Shown piece after piece: positions 22,415 through 33,490 of a stretch of DNA of 64,000 bases (position 1 is its first letter; each line of letters opens with the position of its first letter). Source of the stretch: Leptodontidium sp. MPI-SDFR-AT-0119. Taxonomy: Eukaryota > Ascomycota > Leotiomycetes > Helotiales > Leptodontidiaceae. The notes beneath the pieces are model-generated. The model did not search any database. It saw only the letters and a list, made by a program, of their open reading frames with translations, and was not told where the DNA came from. Location of the stretch: contig JAHLEZ010000010.1 of NCBI GenBank assembly GCA_020726505.1, positions 1,736,001 through 1,800,000 of the forward strand, read 5' to 3'. A program made the position numbers and the translations under genes.

Positions 22415-23538
22415 ATGTCAGACACATCTTCCGCTCTCTCCGAGATAGATTCGGAGCAGTTCAACGATCTCGAGCTCGGTCGAGACTTCCCAGTCACATC
22501 CCCAGCCGAAACAGGAAGTCGCGACGTGCACGGGAGGAATGTCCACTCCAACAGAATATCATTTCGACTCAGCGACCCTGCCAGTGACCACATCTTATTC
22601 CTTGGTACCCACGAATATGAACGAAGTATGTACGAATTAGACGATACTATTATTGTCGATACCAGCGCGATGTCCCGAACTAGAGGACACAGACCGTTGG
22701 GTGCGAAGAGGATTCGGTTAGATAAGAGGAAGGGCAAGAAGAGGGAGACCAAGGATGATACTACGACTGAGGAGGGGGGCGATAATGAGACTGCGACGGA
22801 TGAGGAGGCTGGTAGGTCGGCGGAGAAGCAGAGAATAACAAGCTCGAGGAAGAGGAGGAGGGCAGCTGCGGATGAAGGATATATTACTGAAGAGGAAGAT
22901 GATGGGGACAATGAAGATTATACCGTGTCTGAGGATATGGATGTCAGTGTGGTGACGAAGACTAGCAGATCATCGCCAAAGAAAAGAGTTTCTAAGACAA
23001 GACCACCAGCCATGGGACAATTCAACGTCAGCAACAAATCTTGTCTTGTAAACCCGAGATTAAACAGCAAGAGCAAGGGTAAGGAACCCGCATCCACAGA
23101 GAGCGAAGACGACGTGGAGGACCAGAACCAGAAGCATCAAACACACCCCTCTCGAAAGAAGAAATAGCAGAGGCTGCGCGAGCTAGGGAGTTGGAACTAA
23201 GCATGCTCACAGACAAACCGCCGCCGAATGGGTGGTACGCAGGGACACCAACCCACAATAGCCAATGGACAATCTGCGTTTCGCCCCCAAAGCCAACTTG
23301 GTACCATCCCGACTGGGACTCTGCGAGACGAAAGGAAGCCGATGAGTTCACGCGAAAGCGGGTTAAGGATGGCAAGGAATGTCTCGCGAGAGACATTGAA
23401 AAAGGACTGTATAGACATCGCAAGACAGACGAGCTTTTGGTAACTCGGAGGACCGTCGTTTGGTGGCAGTGCCATTCCTATAAGGGTCGTCAGAGCTGGG
23501 CTATTAATGTGGCGCTAGAAGGCTATGATGAGTGCTGA
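22415..23538 (+). CDS. hypothetical acidic/basic nuclear-type protein, unrecognised
   Basis: Two exons, 22415-23078 and 23126-23538, close in phase across a 47-base intron with donor GTAAGG, giving 358 residues. The intron lacks a clear branch site, so a plain frameshift cannot be excluded. The start MSDTSSALSEIDSEQF is chosen because the upstream frame lacks an ATG. Residues 1-220 are disordered with alternating basic and acidic blocks (RKGKKRETKDDTTTEEGG, SSRKRRRAAADEG, TEEEDDGDNEDY), typical of chromatin-associated proteins. The C-terminal 110 residues look folded and aromatic-rich (NGWYAGTPTHNSQWTICV, PTWYHPDWDS, VVWWQCHSYKGRQSWAINV). I recognise no domain. A nuclear role is inferred from composition only. 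Confidence 0.7.
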
Positions 23539-24265
23539 TCTAATATAGTCTGAGAGACTGAATCTTGGTTTAGGTGTTGGGTTGGTTCGTCTTGGCGTTG
23601 TTCCCAGAGCATTGTGCTTCAAGCTCGGAGGTTTGGATGGCGTGTCTTGCTGTTGGGAAACCCCGTTAGCATTTGTATAGGGAATAATGGAAGTGTATCA
23701 TTACCTATTGGTGTTCTGAAAATAGAAATATTGATTATGTAGATTATCCCTTTGCATAGATTGTTTACATTTTCAATCGAGGAAGTGAAGTTGTCAAGGC
23801 TTGGCATGTTGTTCTCGCTAAACTCATCCCTGACTTTTCAAAAACATCTGATAAGATCAACAGACAGCAACTTTCTCTACAAAAGCGGGGCTGATGTGCC
23901 TTGCTGATTTTTTCACAGCCTTGCCAAAAACACTCCCTCCCCTCCCTTGAAATAGTTTAAAGCCTCATGACGTGTCTTCTAATCTCTCCTACATAAGAAT
24001 GGAATCTTCTCAGCTCCATCATCAGGCCTCAAGCAAATCAATCTATAATGCCTGACGGAATGATTTCTTGGAATTCAACCGACACAACTGCGGCAAGTCC
24101 GCCCGTCTCTTTGTCCTCCACAAATGACTTCTCTGAGGCACCCTCTTCAGAATCCTCCTCACGCTCAGCTTCTGCCTCCTGACGCAGCAACAAGGAAGCC
24201 TTGTTTACCATCAACATCATGGATTTAACCCATTTGCGGTGTCATTTCTCTAGCGTCTGAATCCG
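23539..24265. other. intergenic, possible upstream exon of the next gene
   Basis: A short Ser/Thr-rich frame beginning MPDGMISWNSTDTTAA opens at 24048 and stops at 24180. It may be a first exon of the following gene, but I could not find a splice pair that links them, so I do not join it. Confidence 0.35.
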
Positions 24266-25315
24266 ATGGCTCGTTTGCACGAGGCGCTGTATATTGCTAA
24301 AATTCTCTCTATAGCAGCAGCAATCAAGCCCGACGCAGCCGACTCAAACAGACAGCCGACGACATTGACGAAGCACATACAGCTCGTGTCTCTTGCTTTG
24401 CTTGTATTACTAGCTGACGGGCGGGACAAAACAGGAGAAAGGATTCTAGACCAGCTCATCTCGAATCGGCCGATCAGGGAAGTTAAAAAGGCTACGAGCC
24501 TCGCACTACTAAACCCCTCGATGCATACTGGAGACGTAGACCAAGCGGCAGTGTTCATCGGCCAAGCGCCTTGGCGAGAAATTGACAGAGTGGACCTGCA
24601 AGTCCCATCATCAAGAGGACCGACACGAGCCCAGCGTTTTACAACTCCGGCATTTATCCCTTGGGAGGGCAATCTTCGACCTAGATCTCATGATCCAAAG
24701 ATTATTCTCCAAGGTCTCGGATCCAATGTACTTGCTCATAGGGAATTCGTGGTTAACCTCGTCACTCTCACATCCGTTATCACAGCTGGCACTTAGCTCG
24801 CCGCGACAACCTTGAATAATTTCGTCCAAGCCATAGCCATCTTCATGATTTTAGGCTTCACGGCGGTACAAAACCTTCTGTTTTTGGTTCATTTCCGAGA
24901 TATGGAGGATCTCGATACGCAAGAAGTGGCTGAGGTCATCTACCTATTGGATGATATCGTTTGGGAGGTGGGAGATCTAGTAGGATATTCAGGAGTTCCG
25001 ACAGTGCACAGTATCTTCCGGGCTGTCGTCCCGGTAATCGTCCTGATAATTTATGTTTCCGTCAAGTGGGATCACCCACATGAGGCAAATCCTCCTCCTC
25101 GTTACGTTCAGGCTACGGCATTACGAGGCGGAATCTTCTTACCCATGATTCTCTTCTACATTACTGCCGTCGGGTTTCTACCTCTTACACCCATGACAAA
25201 ACAATCAAACTCGGGGATGGCAGGTTTCCGACCTATATTTATCTGTTCGTCTTTGCAGTTGTATTTGGATTTTCTTTGGTTATGGGGTCGCCTGTGGGTC
25301 TTCATGGCGACTTAG
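24266..25315 (+). CDS. hypothetical multi-pass membrane protein
   Basis: I call two exons, 24266-24727 and 24797-25315, with a 69-base intron (GTACTT to TTAG), for 326 residues. Without that splice the same frame is interrupted by one TAG at 24794, so the alternative is a single nonsense mutation. Residues 1-150 are mostly soluble, with one hydrophobic stretch (IQLVSLALLVLLADG). The C-terminal half has three strong membrane segments (FVQAIAIFMILGFTAVQN, SIFRAVVPVIVLIIYVSV, GGIFLPMILFYITAVGFL) and an acidic loop (DMEDLDTQEVAEV). The family is not recognised. The N-terminus may lie further upstream. Expression and intactness are uncertain. Confidence 0.5.
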
Positions 25316-26000
25316 GGAATGAGTTGGGTATCTTCACGGCCATGGCTTTCCTTAGATCTACTTACATTCCAAATGTTCAGATCGTTTCTTACTAGTTGCT
25401 TGGAGAGAGGAAAGTTGTGGGCTCACTGATCTGTAGCATTGCCATTTTCATTAATTTTTGTTGTTGTTATGGGCTCTTGCTGTACTACATCTTAATGATA
25501 TACAGCCCATCACTCACCTATCAGCAAAACTGGGTTGAGTGGTTGGGTTAGTGAAGGTTGAGTGAAGTAGGCTTTTCGAGCTCCAGGTCCCGAAGCTTTT
25601 ATTCGTCTGCGTCAGCGTCAAAGTCACGGGAGGAGGGTTTGCAAAAGTTGCGGCGGTCGGGACTATCTGAATATTTGGCAAGTTTCCTATCAATGGTAAT
25701 GTTATGCTAGATTTGAGAGAAGATCTATAATTGTGCCTTCTCTACCTATGTGAGGAAGTCAAACTGGCCAGAACTATATAGTATGCAGGAGCCGAGTCCT
25801 TGCACTGATGCCCAATATTGCGCGTCTATGACGGAAAATATGGTCTGCATGATCTGCACGATTGATGTCACATTTATGTTAAAGAGACAGCTGTGGTTTT
25901 GGAACTTACAAGAGGGGAGCAGTCACAGTTATTGAATTTCGAAGACCACACATCCACACACAATCAAGGGCATGTCGCCCAAGAGACATCCAAAACTTCC
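25316..26000. other. intergenic, convergent 3' flanks
   Basis: No gene, RNA or clear repeat is recognised. GGTTGAGTG-like words recur near 25.5 kb. Confidence 0.5.
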
Positions 26001-27206
26001 TCATCCCATCAATCCCTTCAAAGAAAACCCCCCCCTTCCAATCCGATCTCCCTCCTCAACAACAAAACAACTCGCACCCGTATAAAACGCCATCCCCTCA
26101 ACTTTCACCCTCACACAAGCCTGGTTCCCACCCTCTACTTTCCCTCCACCTTGCACCAAGTTCAACTCCTCAACCACAGACCCCACAAACCCTCCACGGC
26201 CTGCAAATCCATTCGACACAAACGAGTGATACGTCCACCTCTCGCCCATCTTCCTCTTCCCTTTCGCATACGCGAGCGCCACCCGCGCAGCGACAGCTCC
26301 CCCCGTAGGCGAGCGATCAACCTGCTGATTAGCGAAGAAACAAAGTCCACTCTCAACACCCGCTGTACCCTCCGCGACCGCTCCACTACCCTCCTCAACG
26401 ACCATAACGGAATACAGAAACCCCAGCTCTTCAGACTCGGGATGGCGGAGATATCGCTGCATTTCTGGGGAGGCGTTGATAGCTGCTTTCAAGGATCGCG
26501 TTGCGACGTTTATAGCTGATATATCTAAATTTTTGATAGACGATGGGAAGCCTAATTCCGCACAGGGGACGATGCAGTAGAATGTCCCGCCGTAACTTAT
26601 ATCCACTACTAAACTCGTTCGAGCGCCCAGTTGCGTCCAGCCTAAAGTTTCAGGTATAGGTACAGATACTTGGATTCCAGTTGCGAAAGAAGGTACTGAG
26701 GCGAAAGAGATTTGACGAGAAGTATCCGAGATATAACCATTTTCCTTAGTCGGGACAGTTATGCGTACGATTCCACAGGGAGCATGCAGGTTGATACTCG
26801 TCGTTTGCGTAACTTCATCATATTCCAACTCATTCCGTTTTGGGAAGATACTCAAATCATGCGTGTCGACGAGGAATCTACCGAGTGCGATAGTGGCATG
26901 TCCACACATCGTCGAGAAGCCCTCATTATGCATGAATAGAACACCGATATGTGCTTCGCCTGAATCAACGAGTTCCGTGTTGGGACGGAGGATTGCACCG
27001 TACATGTCCCAGTGGCCCCGAGGCTCGAGGATGATCTGTCGTCGGATGTGGTCATGTTTGGCTTTTGCTAGGGCTCGTTGGGAGAGCAGTGTCCCCTGTA
27101 GATCTGGGAAGCCTTTGTAGATTATTCGCGTGGGCTCGCCTGTGGTGTGCATTTCTACGCTGTGGATCGTGAGGGGTTGGCCTGGGAGGGTGATGGGAGA
27201 GTCCAT
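26001..27206 (-). CDS. trans-3-hydroxy-L-proline dehydratase (proline racemase family)
   Basis: A single exon encodes 401 residues from MDSPITLPGQPLTIHSVEMH. The frame is open further upstream, but the family fold begins at IHSVEMHTTGEPTRI, so I chose this Met. The first catalytic motif MCGHATIALGRF places the general acid/base Cys at about C101. The second motif is DRSPTGGAVAAR, with Thr (about T301) where proline racemase and 4-hydroxyproline epimerase have Cys. A Cys/Thr pair is the signature of dehydration of trans-3-hydroxy-L-proline to pyrroline-2-carboxylate (EC 4.2.1.77) rather than racemisation. This would allow use of collagen-type 3-hydroxyproline as carbon and nitrogen. It is probably cytosolic. 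No other hydroxyproline-pathway gene lies in the window. Confidence 0.88.
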   Translation of the reverse strand: MDSPITLPGQPLTIHSVEMHTTGEPTRIIYKGFPDLQGTLLSQRALAKAKHDHIRRQIILEPRGHWDMYGAILRPNTELVDSGEAHIGVLFMHNEGFSTMCGHATIALGRFLVDTHDLSIFPKRNELEYDEVTQTTSINLHAPCGIVRITVPTKENGYISDTSRQISFASVPSFATGIQVSVPIPETLGWTQLGARTSLVVDISYGGTFYCIVPCAELGFPSSIKNLDISAINVATRSLKAAINASPEMQRYLRHPESEELGFLYSVMVVEEGSGAVAEGTAGVESGLCFFANQQVDRSPTGGAVAARVALAYAKGKRKMGERWTYHSFVSNGFAGRGGFVGSVVEELNLVQGGGKVEGGNQACVRVKVEGMAFYTGASCFVVEEGDRIGRGGFSLKGLMG

Positions 27207-28222
27207 TTTGGGAATAATCTTTGATTTGAGTATTGAAGCGGTAAGTTGTAAGTTTAGAGTCGAAGTGGTAAAAGGCAGTTGAAGTCTAGAAGTTGAAATT
27301 CCTAGGATGAGATGAACTTTGTGCATCGTGAAAGTGGGGTAAGTTAGATCTATCACTGCAGGCATACCCTCGCTATGGAGCTGTAGACGCGGATTTTGAA
27401 GCCGGAAATGCAACCGAATAATCTTCAACTTACCTAGTAATTCTCATCACGAACAGGTTGGGTTCGGGTCATTTGATGGCGCACTTTCAAGCAGCCTTAA
27501 TTTTTACTTTGCCTGGTCATGATTGTAATAACAGATATTAACAGTGATTTTTTTAAATTTTTTTTTTCCAAGTCTGGCATGTAGTTGTTATGGAACCTTT
27601 CTGCTGGGTTCAAAAATAATCATAACGTATTCAGGACGGAATGTGTACTCGTTGCTGGTGTTTTCTCCACTGCGAGAAAGGCATATCTGGAGAGCATACT
27701 AGGTCAGGAACTAGAAAAACCAACCATGCCAGATGGTAAAGTACGCGGCTTTGTTCAAACAGCTTTTTATTTGGTACTCGAAATACTCGAAATAGGTAGG
27801 GATGTAAATTGCTTCATAAGTGTATCAAAGAGGGAATTCGCAGGCAAGCACCTAAACGCCATCCCCCTATGCGACTCCAATCCTGTAACTCTTTCGCTCA
27901 TCTTCGTAAGAAATGAGAAAGCTGGAAATAAATTGCAGGTAAGCAAGCAAGAAAGCAAAAGAGGATATCCAAGTCAACTACAAGAACTCTGCGTGTCTCT
28001 TATTGCTCCGGCATTCGCGCCAGTGCGGTTGTAGAAGAAGGTTCGTGTTGGAAAGCAAAGTGAAGGAGTCATATCGGCGCGTTGCTCGTTTCTCAAAGTG
28101 GATATTTGTTCGTCGGGTAAGGTAGGATGGAGGAAGGTAGGAGGTAAAGACTCGAGATTGATAGATAGATGGCAAGCAGTATGGGATATGATTTGAGATT
28201 CTTTATAGCGGAGGAGAGTGCT
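27207..28222. other. intergenic, 1.0 kb
   Basis: This is the upstream region of the dehydratase gene and the 3' flank of the SYLF-SH3 gene. A 149-codon plus-strand frame (27585-28034) shows no family motif and is not called. Confidence 0.5.
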
Positions 28223-29686
28223 CTATTTCTTCATCTCGACATAGTTGGCTGGGAAGATTCCGGTGCGAGTGCCGCTGATTCCAGTCCTGCGATTTGTAAG
28301 TAAAGTAAAAGATGTGAAATGTTTGGTGGGAAGCACATACCACCAGTCATTCGTACTCTCAGTCTTCTTCGTCACCTGAATAATATCTCCCTTCTTGAAT
28401 CCCAAATCGCCCTGTTGCTCACCATCGAAAGTGAACAAAGCCACCGCTTCGTTGTCGCGCAAAGAGCCTGTCTTACTCTGGAAGAGAGGTTTTGGTGCAG
28501 AGGGTCTTCCAGGACCAATCTTGCCGCTGCCAATTGTACCTGTAGGGCTTCGAGGGCTGTCCGAATAGACATAGTCGTCCTGGAAACCTCCACGTCCTCG
28601 GCCAGATGTATTACTGGCACCAGTGTTGAAAGAATTTACTCTCGCTCCGCTGCCTGTAGGTCGATCGTAGATATCATCCGCCCATGTACTTGCACGCTTC
28701 GGCCTGTCGCTGTATGTGTAGTCGTTGTCCTGAGCGTTCACACTTCCTGTACGGTCTCTCCGAACGCCTTCTCCGTATGCGCTTCCTCTCCTGCCTTCCC
28801 AGACTACGTCATCATGTCTGTCGTCGTAGACTGGAATATCGTTGTATGTAGCATCATCCGAAGCTGATATTCCGGCAAATATCCTCGAGTTCAGGATGTT
28901 CATCAATGGCTGGGCCGCTGGCGGGGGTCTTACTGATCCTTGAAGGAGTTGGGCAGCCGTAAATCGTTGGCCGTAGAGCTTCTCGTTCGCATCTCTCCGC
29001 TCGATGATAGCACTTCCCTCCAAACTGACACCGGCGAACAATCCCTTCGTTTTACTGTAACTGAAGATACCAGCCACGCCCTTCATGCTCGCCGCTCCAG
29101 CAGCTTCGGCATTCCGTCCAACGGGTCCGGCTGCTATGGAGACGTTGCCACCAAGTGTAAGAGAACCCGCTTGTGAGAATGTCCGTACTGCCGCAGCATC
29201 ATTCAGGATGAAGACGAAGTCTGTGAGCTCGAAACCAATTTGTCCACCGAATCCGGCTCCACCGGTTCCTATGGCTGAAGGAGCACTCCAAGTTCCATCT
29301 GCGAGGCGCGCAACGACGACTCCGTTTCCATATCGCGCTGAGCCGAGGAAGCCTGCCTTGATTACTGTGAGGATCGCGAGACCCTAAGCTTCCGGTTAGC
29401 TATGTCATTCATGCGAAAGCTAGAGCAGCAGGCTGAACGGAAGCAGCTGGAGAGTAGAACAATTGCCTCACCTTTGCATTTGCGAGAACTTGAGGAGGAA
29501 TGATCTTATCCGGGCCAAAGGCCTGGCGAGGGTCGACGAAGGAAGCTAGAATCTTGCCGCACTTCTTACATTCCGCTGTGAGAAGGAGGATATATCAGCA
29601 CCAGTTCCAGCATCAAAAAGTCCCCGGCTGGCATGGAAGGATGACTTACACGCCATAGACGACGGAAGAGGGTTGTGGATCCCCAT
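28223..29686 (-). CDS. YSC84: SYLF and SH3 domain actin-patch protein (Ysc84/Lsb3/Lsb4 family)
   Basis: Four exons, 29650-29686, 29472-29575, 28341-29383 and 28223-28286, close in phase and give 415 residues. The N-terminus MGIHNPLPSSM opens the SYLF (DUF500) lipid- and actin-binding domain at residues 1-210: KKCGKILASFVDPRQAFG, GLAILTVIKAGFLGSARYG, TDFVFILNDAAAVRTF, TLGGNVSIAAGPVGRNAE, FSYSKTKGLFAGVSLEGS. A disordered, Tyr/Ser/Arg-rich linker follows (NDYTYSDRPKRAS). The C-terminal SH3 domain spans about 355-412 (EAVALFTFDGEQQGDLGFKK, NDWWTG, GIFPANYVEM). Ysc84 proteins bind PI(4,5)P2 and bundle actin at endocytic patches with Las17 and Sla1. Family length and domain order are normal. Confidence 0.95.
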
Positions 29687-30599
29687 ATCTGTCTAGAGAG
29701 TCCTGACACAATCCGGGGAGTGAGGACAATAAGGTTGTGATGTTGCGCTCGCTGACTATGACAGCTTTCGGTAGGTAGAAGTGAGGAAGTGTTGATGGGT
29801 GGGTGTGGTTGGTGGGGTAGTTTGCGGCTCTTGGGATGGATATCCGGAGCGCTGCAAGGGTTCGAAGCTCTGCCGTGATGACGAACGATATTGCCAGCGA
29901 GTAGTATTTCTCGGGGGTTGATACTGAGGTGTACACCTTGATATCGTGAAGTACAAATGCAAGATATCTGAACTCTGCCGCAGTGTGCAAATATTTCAAT
30001 CGTGAGAAGAGAAGGCGAGCGCAGAACAGTGTGCTTACTTTTTAAGGTGTTCCCGTAGCAGAAGGATGATGTCGCCAACAAGCCACGAGTGTGGCTGAGC
30101 CACTTCTCCACGCGGACTGTAAAGTGACTTCTTCTCCGTACCTCGCTCACTTCGCATCCTAACCTTACTTGACTTGACTTGCTGGGCTGAACCTCTACCT
30201 ACGACTCCTTGATTAAGTTCTCTCCCACAGACAAGACCTTTACAAGAACTTTACCTCCACCACGCCACTCCATCACACGCAGACCCATCCATCAATCCAG
30301 CTCCAAGCTCGGGCGCCTCAGCGCAGCGCAACAAAGACACTCGACTCCGTGAAACAAGCCTCCATCCATCGCATCCATCTACACCCGCCGAATCCGGTTC
30401 AACAACCACGACTTTCCTCCGAACCTTAAACATCCACACACGAAATCTAAATCCGATTCCAAGCCAAGCGTCTGCCTCCTTAGCTAGGAACTTCCGTGAA
30501 CTCTCCCTCGACAACCAAGGAATTCGAGTACCAGCCCCGAACCCCCAAGTCGAACCAAACAAAGCGGATAGAGATCATCCTCCCTCTAGGACTAGCACA
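29687..30599. promoter_or_regulatory. divergent upstream region of YSC84 and SFT1
   Basis: This is 0.9 kb between divergent starts. The SFT1-proximal half is pyrimidine-rich and A/C-rich, as in leaders of fungal housekeeping genes. No separate gene is supported. Confidence 0.45.
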
Positions 30600-31028
30600 A
30601 TGTCCGACGCCTACGAACGCGAGCGCCAGAATAACTCGCGGCTGTCCGAGCTATCAGCGAAAGTCACAGCACTGAGGGGCGTCACGGTAGATATCTACGA
30701 CAATGCGAGGTCGCAGGATGTGATAGATGATACTGTATGTCCTCCCCCTTCTCTTCCTCCCCAATCCCTCCTCCCCTCTCCTCATTTCCCTTCAAATCAA
30801 AACTGTAGAAAAAATTAGCATGTGCGTGTTGGGAAAGATTAGCAGCTAATGTTTACGCCTTTTTCATAGTCAAGCAAGTTCTCCTCCATGAGCACGAGTC
30901 TGAAGGGGTCGGCGGGTAGATTGGGTAGAATGGCGGCAAGTGGGAATAAGGTCGCTATATTCAAGCTGAGCGGCATGATTATCGGAGCTGTGATATTGCT
31001 GTGGTTTATATGGGGACTGTTTGTCTAA
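30600..31028 (+). CDS. SFT1: Golgi Qc-SNARE Sft1 (Bet1-like)
   Basis: Two exons, 30600-30734 and 30870-31028, join in phase 0 and give 97 residues, the size usual for this SNARE. The N-terminal part is short and charged (MSDAYERERQNNSRLSELS). The SNARE helix runs from about residue 14 to 70 (LSELSAKVTALRGVTVDIYD, FSSMSTSLKGSAGRLGRMAA). A C-terminal tail anchor follows (LSGMIIGAVILLWFIWG). Sft1 acts in retrograde and intra-Golgi fusion with Sed5, Gos1 and Ykt6. Bet1 is the close paralogue; the compact N-terminus and length favour Sft1 over Bet1. The 135-base intron contains a long pyrimidine stretch. Confidence 0.88.
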
Positions 31029-31337
31029 GAGGCACGCCGACACGAGCCAGGACGGGACAATGGGGCAGGGCTGGAGCCAGCAGAGGCGTATATTTGGAAA
31101 TGTGGATATTGTATTGTACTACGGAAGACATATTGCAGCATAGCAACGGCGTTGGGTTTGGACAGCGAATCATACTTTTGTCACGAAAGCTTCAGGCTCC
31201 CGAACTGGTCTCTTGAAGGACTATTTGGAAGTGTATACGGAAATCATAGATTAGCAGGCAGGTAGGTAGGTATATCCTACCAGAGGAAGCCAGCCACATG
31301 CGATCTACTTTTTAAAAACTACCAGCTCGCTCGCTCC
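31029..31337. other. intergenic, convergent 3' flanks of SFT1 and AGE2
   Basis: A 309-base spacer between convergent genes. It has a short GGTAGGTAGGTA run near 31262 and no gene. Confidence 0.5.
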
Positions 31338-33082
31338 TCATTCCCAAACATTGGAAAACAGATCCTCGCTCGCTCCATATGCTGGCTTCGCTTGAGTGGT
31401 ACTGGTACCAGCTCCTGGCGTAACAGGAGCAGCACTGCTCCATCCTCCAAAATCATCATCTGCACTAACTTTCGGTGGCACACTGCTTCCTGTGCTGAAT
31501 CCGCCACTGCCTCCGGGAACGATGCTTTGGTTTGCCAGAGAGGTCCCTCCTGAGCCCCATCCAAAAGCTCCAGTGCTTGTTGGTTGAGGAGCTGGCTTGC
31601 TCATTGTAGGGCTTGTTTTTGCTGTAGACCCCCATGCGTCGTTCGATCCCCACGCATCATTGTTGTTCCAACCGCTCATAGCTGCTTGTGGAGACTGAGG
31701 TTTGGGTGGAGGTGCCGGGGCAGGTTGGGAAAGATTGAAGACGGATGAGTGTCGAGTAGTAGGCGAGGCAACCATGGGCTTGGCAGCTGGTTGAGAAGGG
31801 GTAGAGAAATCGAACAAGTCATCTAGACCGGAACTGGCCTTCGAAATAGGGGGTGGTGACATTCCGGGGGCTGAATCAAAGGCGCCAAATCCACTTGATG
31901 AACTGAATCCTCGGGTAGGTTGAGCTGGCGCCGGAGTTGGCTTGGTATCAAAGAAACTACCTCCTCCCAGATTGGCTGGTGGTGAAGAGACTTGAGAGGG
32001 GGTCTTCTGGTGGCTCGACAGATTGCCCAAACCTGAGAAAGCGGATTGCTTTGGAGCTGCCTGCATTGCAGGAGAAGCTTGGCTGGAGAAGCTCAAGCCG
32101 CTGAAAGCATCATTCATTCCACCAAAACCGCTTTGTGTAGGCGGAGGTGATTGCTGTGGTGACTGCATACCACCAAACGAACCCTGCGAGACATGAGAAG
32201 GTTGCTGTTGCGGTTGTGGTCGAGGCGCAGAGGCGTAGAGAGATAGGATGGATTGCTTCAAGTCTGGGCGCGACTGAGTTCCTGGAGCGGGAGCTGCGCT
32301 GGATGGTCTATTTGGTGGAGGAGCCTCGGTGCCAAAGAAGTCCAAGCCGAGTAGAGAGTCTGCAGGCTTCGTCTGCTTGGGCGGAGCAGGCTCTGCTTTT
32401 GGAGGAGGCCTTGCTGGAACTGCAGCCGCAGAACTAGCTCTTTGAATTGGAGCATCGTCACCAAACAAATCTGGCTGTTGCGTTCTCCTTACTTGGGATG
32501 GCCCAGCAGCTTGGCCCCCAGAAGCTCTTTGTGAGGTCGACCGCTCAATAGCATTCTTCTCCTTAACCAGACTCAACGGCACATCATCATCGCCATCGGC
32601 ATCGAGTGTCGAAGGATCCGGTATTGGCCCCTCCATAACCCATCTCTTCGACTCATACTTCGTCCTGATGAAGTTCTCGATCTTCGATTCGGAGGGTACG
32701 TGGCCCGGAGCCAATTTTGCTTCCCAATATTTGTTTGCCCTCGAGTTCCCCCACTTCAATACGCTCTGTAGCTGTTCGTCCGTCCAGGCGTCGAGATCCA
32801 CTGATTTGACCCTGCTGATATGTGTTCCCATTCCTCGATGAATACCAGAACATCTTATGCAAACGAAGATCCCCAAGTTCCAGCTTGCCCATCTTGGATC
32901 TGCCCAACCACACTGTCAGCCCATGAATCATCAATACTGAATGCGAGTGACTTCTGTAGCTTACGCTTATTTCTCTTGCAATCTGCACATGTCTTGTTCC
33001 CCTCTAATTTCAAAAGACTCTTGATCGTCTGCGTGTTCTGCGCCGCGCGCTCAGCAGCGGGATTCGGGGGTCTGCGTGACAT
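31338..33082 (-). CDS. AGE2: ADP-ribosylation factor GTPase-activating protein (Age2/SMAP type)
   Basis: Two exons, 32965-33082 and 31338-32899, close in phase and give 559 residues. The Arf-GAP zinc finger occupies residues 15-135: TCADCKRNK (C32, C35), HPRWASWNLGIFVCIRC (C53, C56), GIHRGMGTHISRVKSVDLD with the conserved catalytic Arg at about R61, then WGNSRANKYWEAKL. The remaining 400 residues are disordered and rich in Pro, Ser, Gly, Gln and Phe (SGFGGMNDAFSGLSF, DDLFDFSTPS), with NPF/DLF-like short motifs as in adaptor-binding tails; the extreme C-terminus is DLFSNVWE. It stimulates GTP hydrolysis on Arf1 at the trans-Golgi/endosome. It lies convergent to SFT1, but co-regulation is not implied. 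Confidence 0.93.
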
Positions 33083-33490
33083 GTTCGGTTCTCAAACAGA
33101 GATGGAATCAAGATGAGGAATTATGGGACAATGCGACGTGTGTGCGAAATTGTGTTGGTTTGTTGTGTTGTCAAGGGATTGTGCCGCCTTGATTCCACAT
33201 CATGGATGAAGCGTAGCCTCAATAGAATGAATTTGTGGCTGAGCGACAGAAACAGAGCGGACCAGGTCGGGTTCTCGGGTGGCTGAAATCCAGAGGGTGG
33301 GGTTAGCCTTCAACTGACATCATGATTGGCGGGGGGAGTGAAGCTCAAGGAGATATTTGAAATACTCCTGCCGCAGTCCCTGTGCCACCATCTCAGTATC
33401 CCAAAGCTCCTCCTTTTACTCGTCATCTAAGCATAAGAAGAATCTCTTTTGTTTCCATTCCGTCACTTCACAAACTGCTATAAGACCTCG
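33083..33490. promoter_or_regulatory. divergent upstream region of AGE2 and the MsrB gene
   Basis: This is 408 bases between divergent starts. It presumably holds both promoters. No element is assigned individually. Confidence 0.45.

Noticed and set aside
20192..25315. A secondary-metabolite cluster around the methyltransferase
   Set aside because: No backbone synthase, P450, transporter or cluster regulator is present nearby.
27585..28034. A 149-codon plus-strand frame
   Set aside because: No motif; it lies in the 3' flank of the SYLF-SH3 gene and looks like chance.
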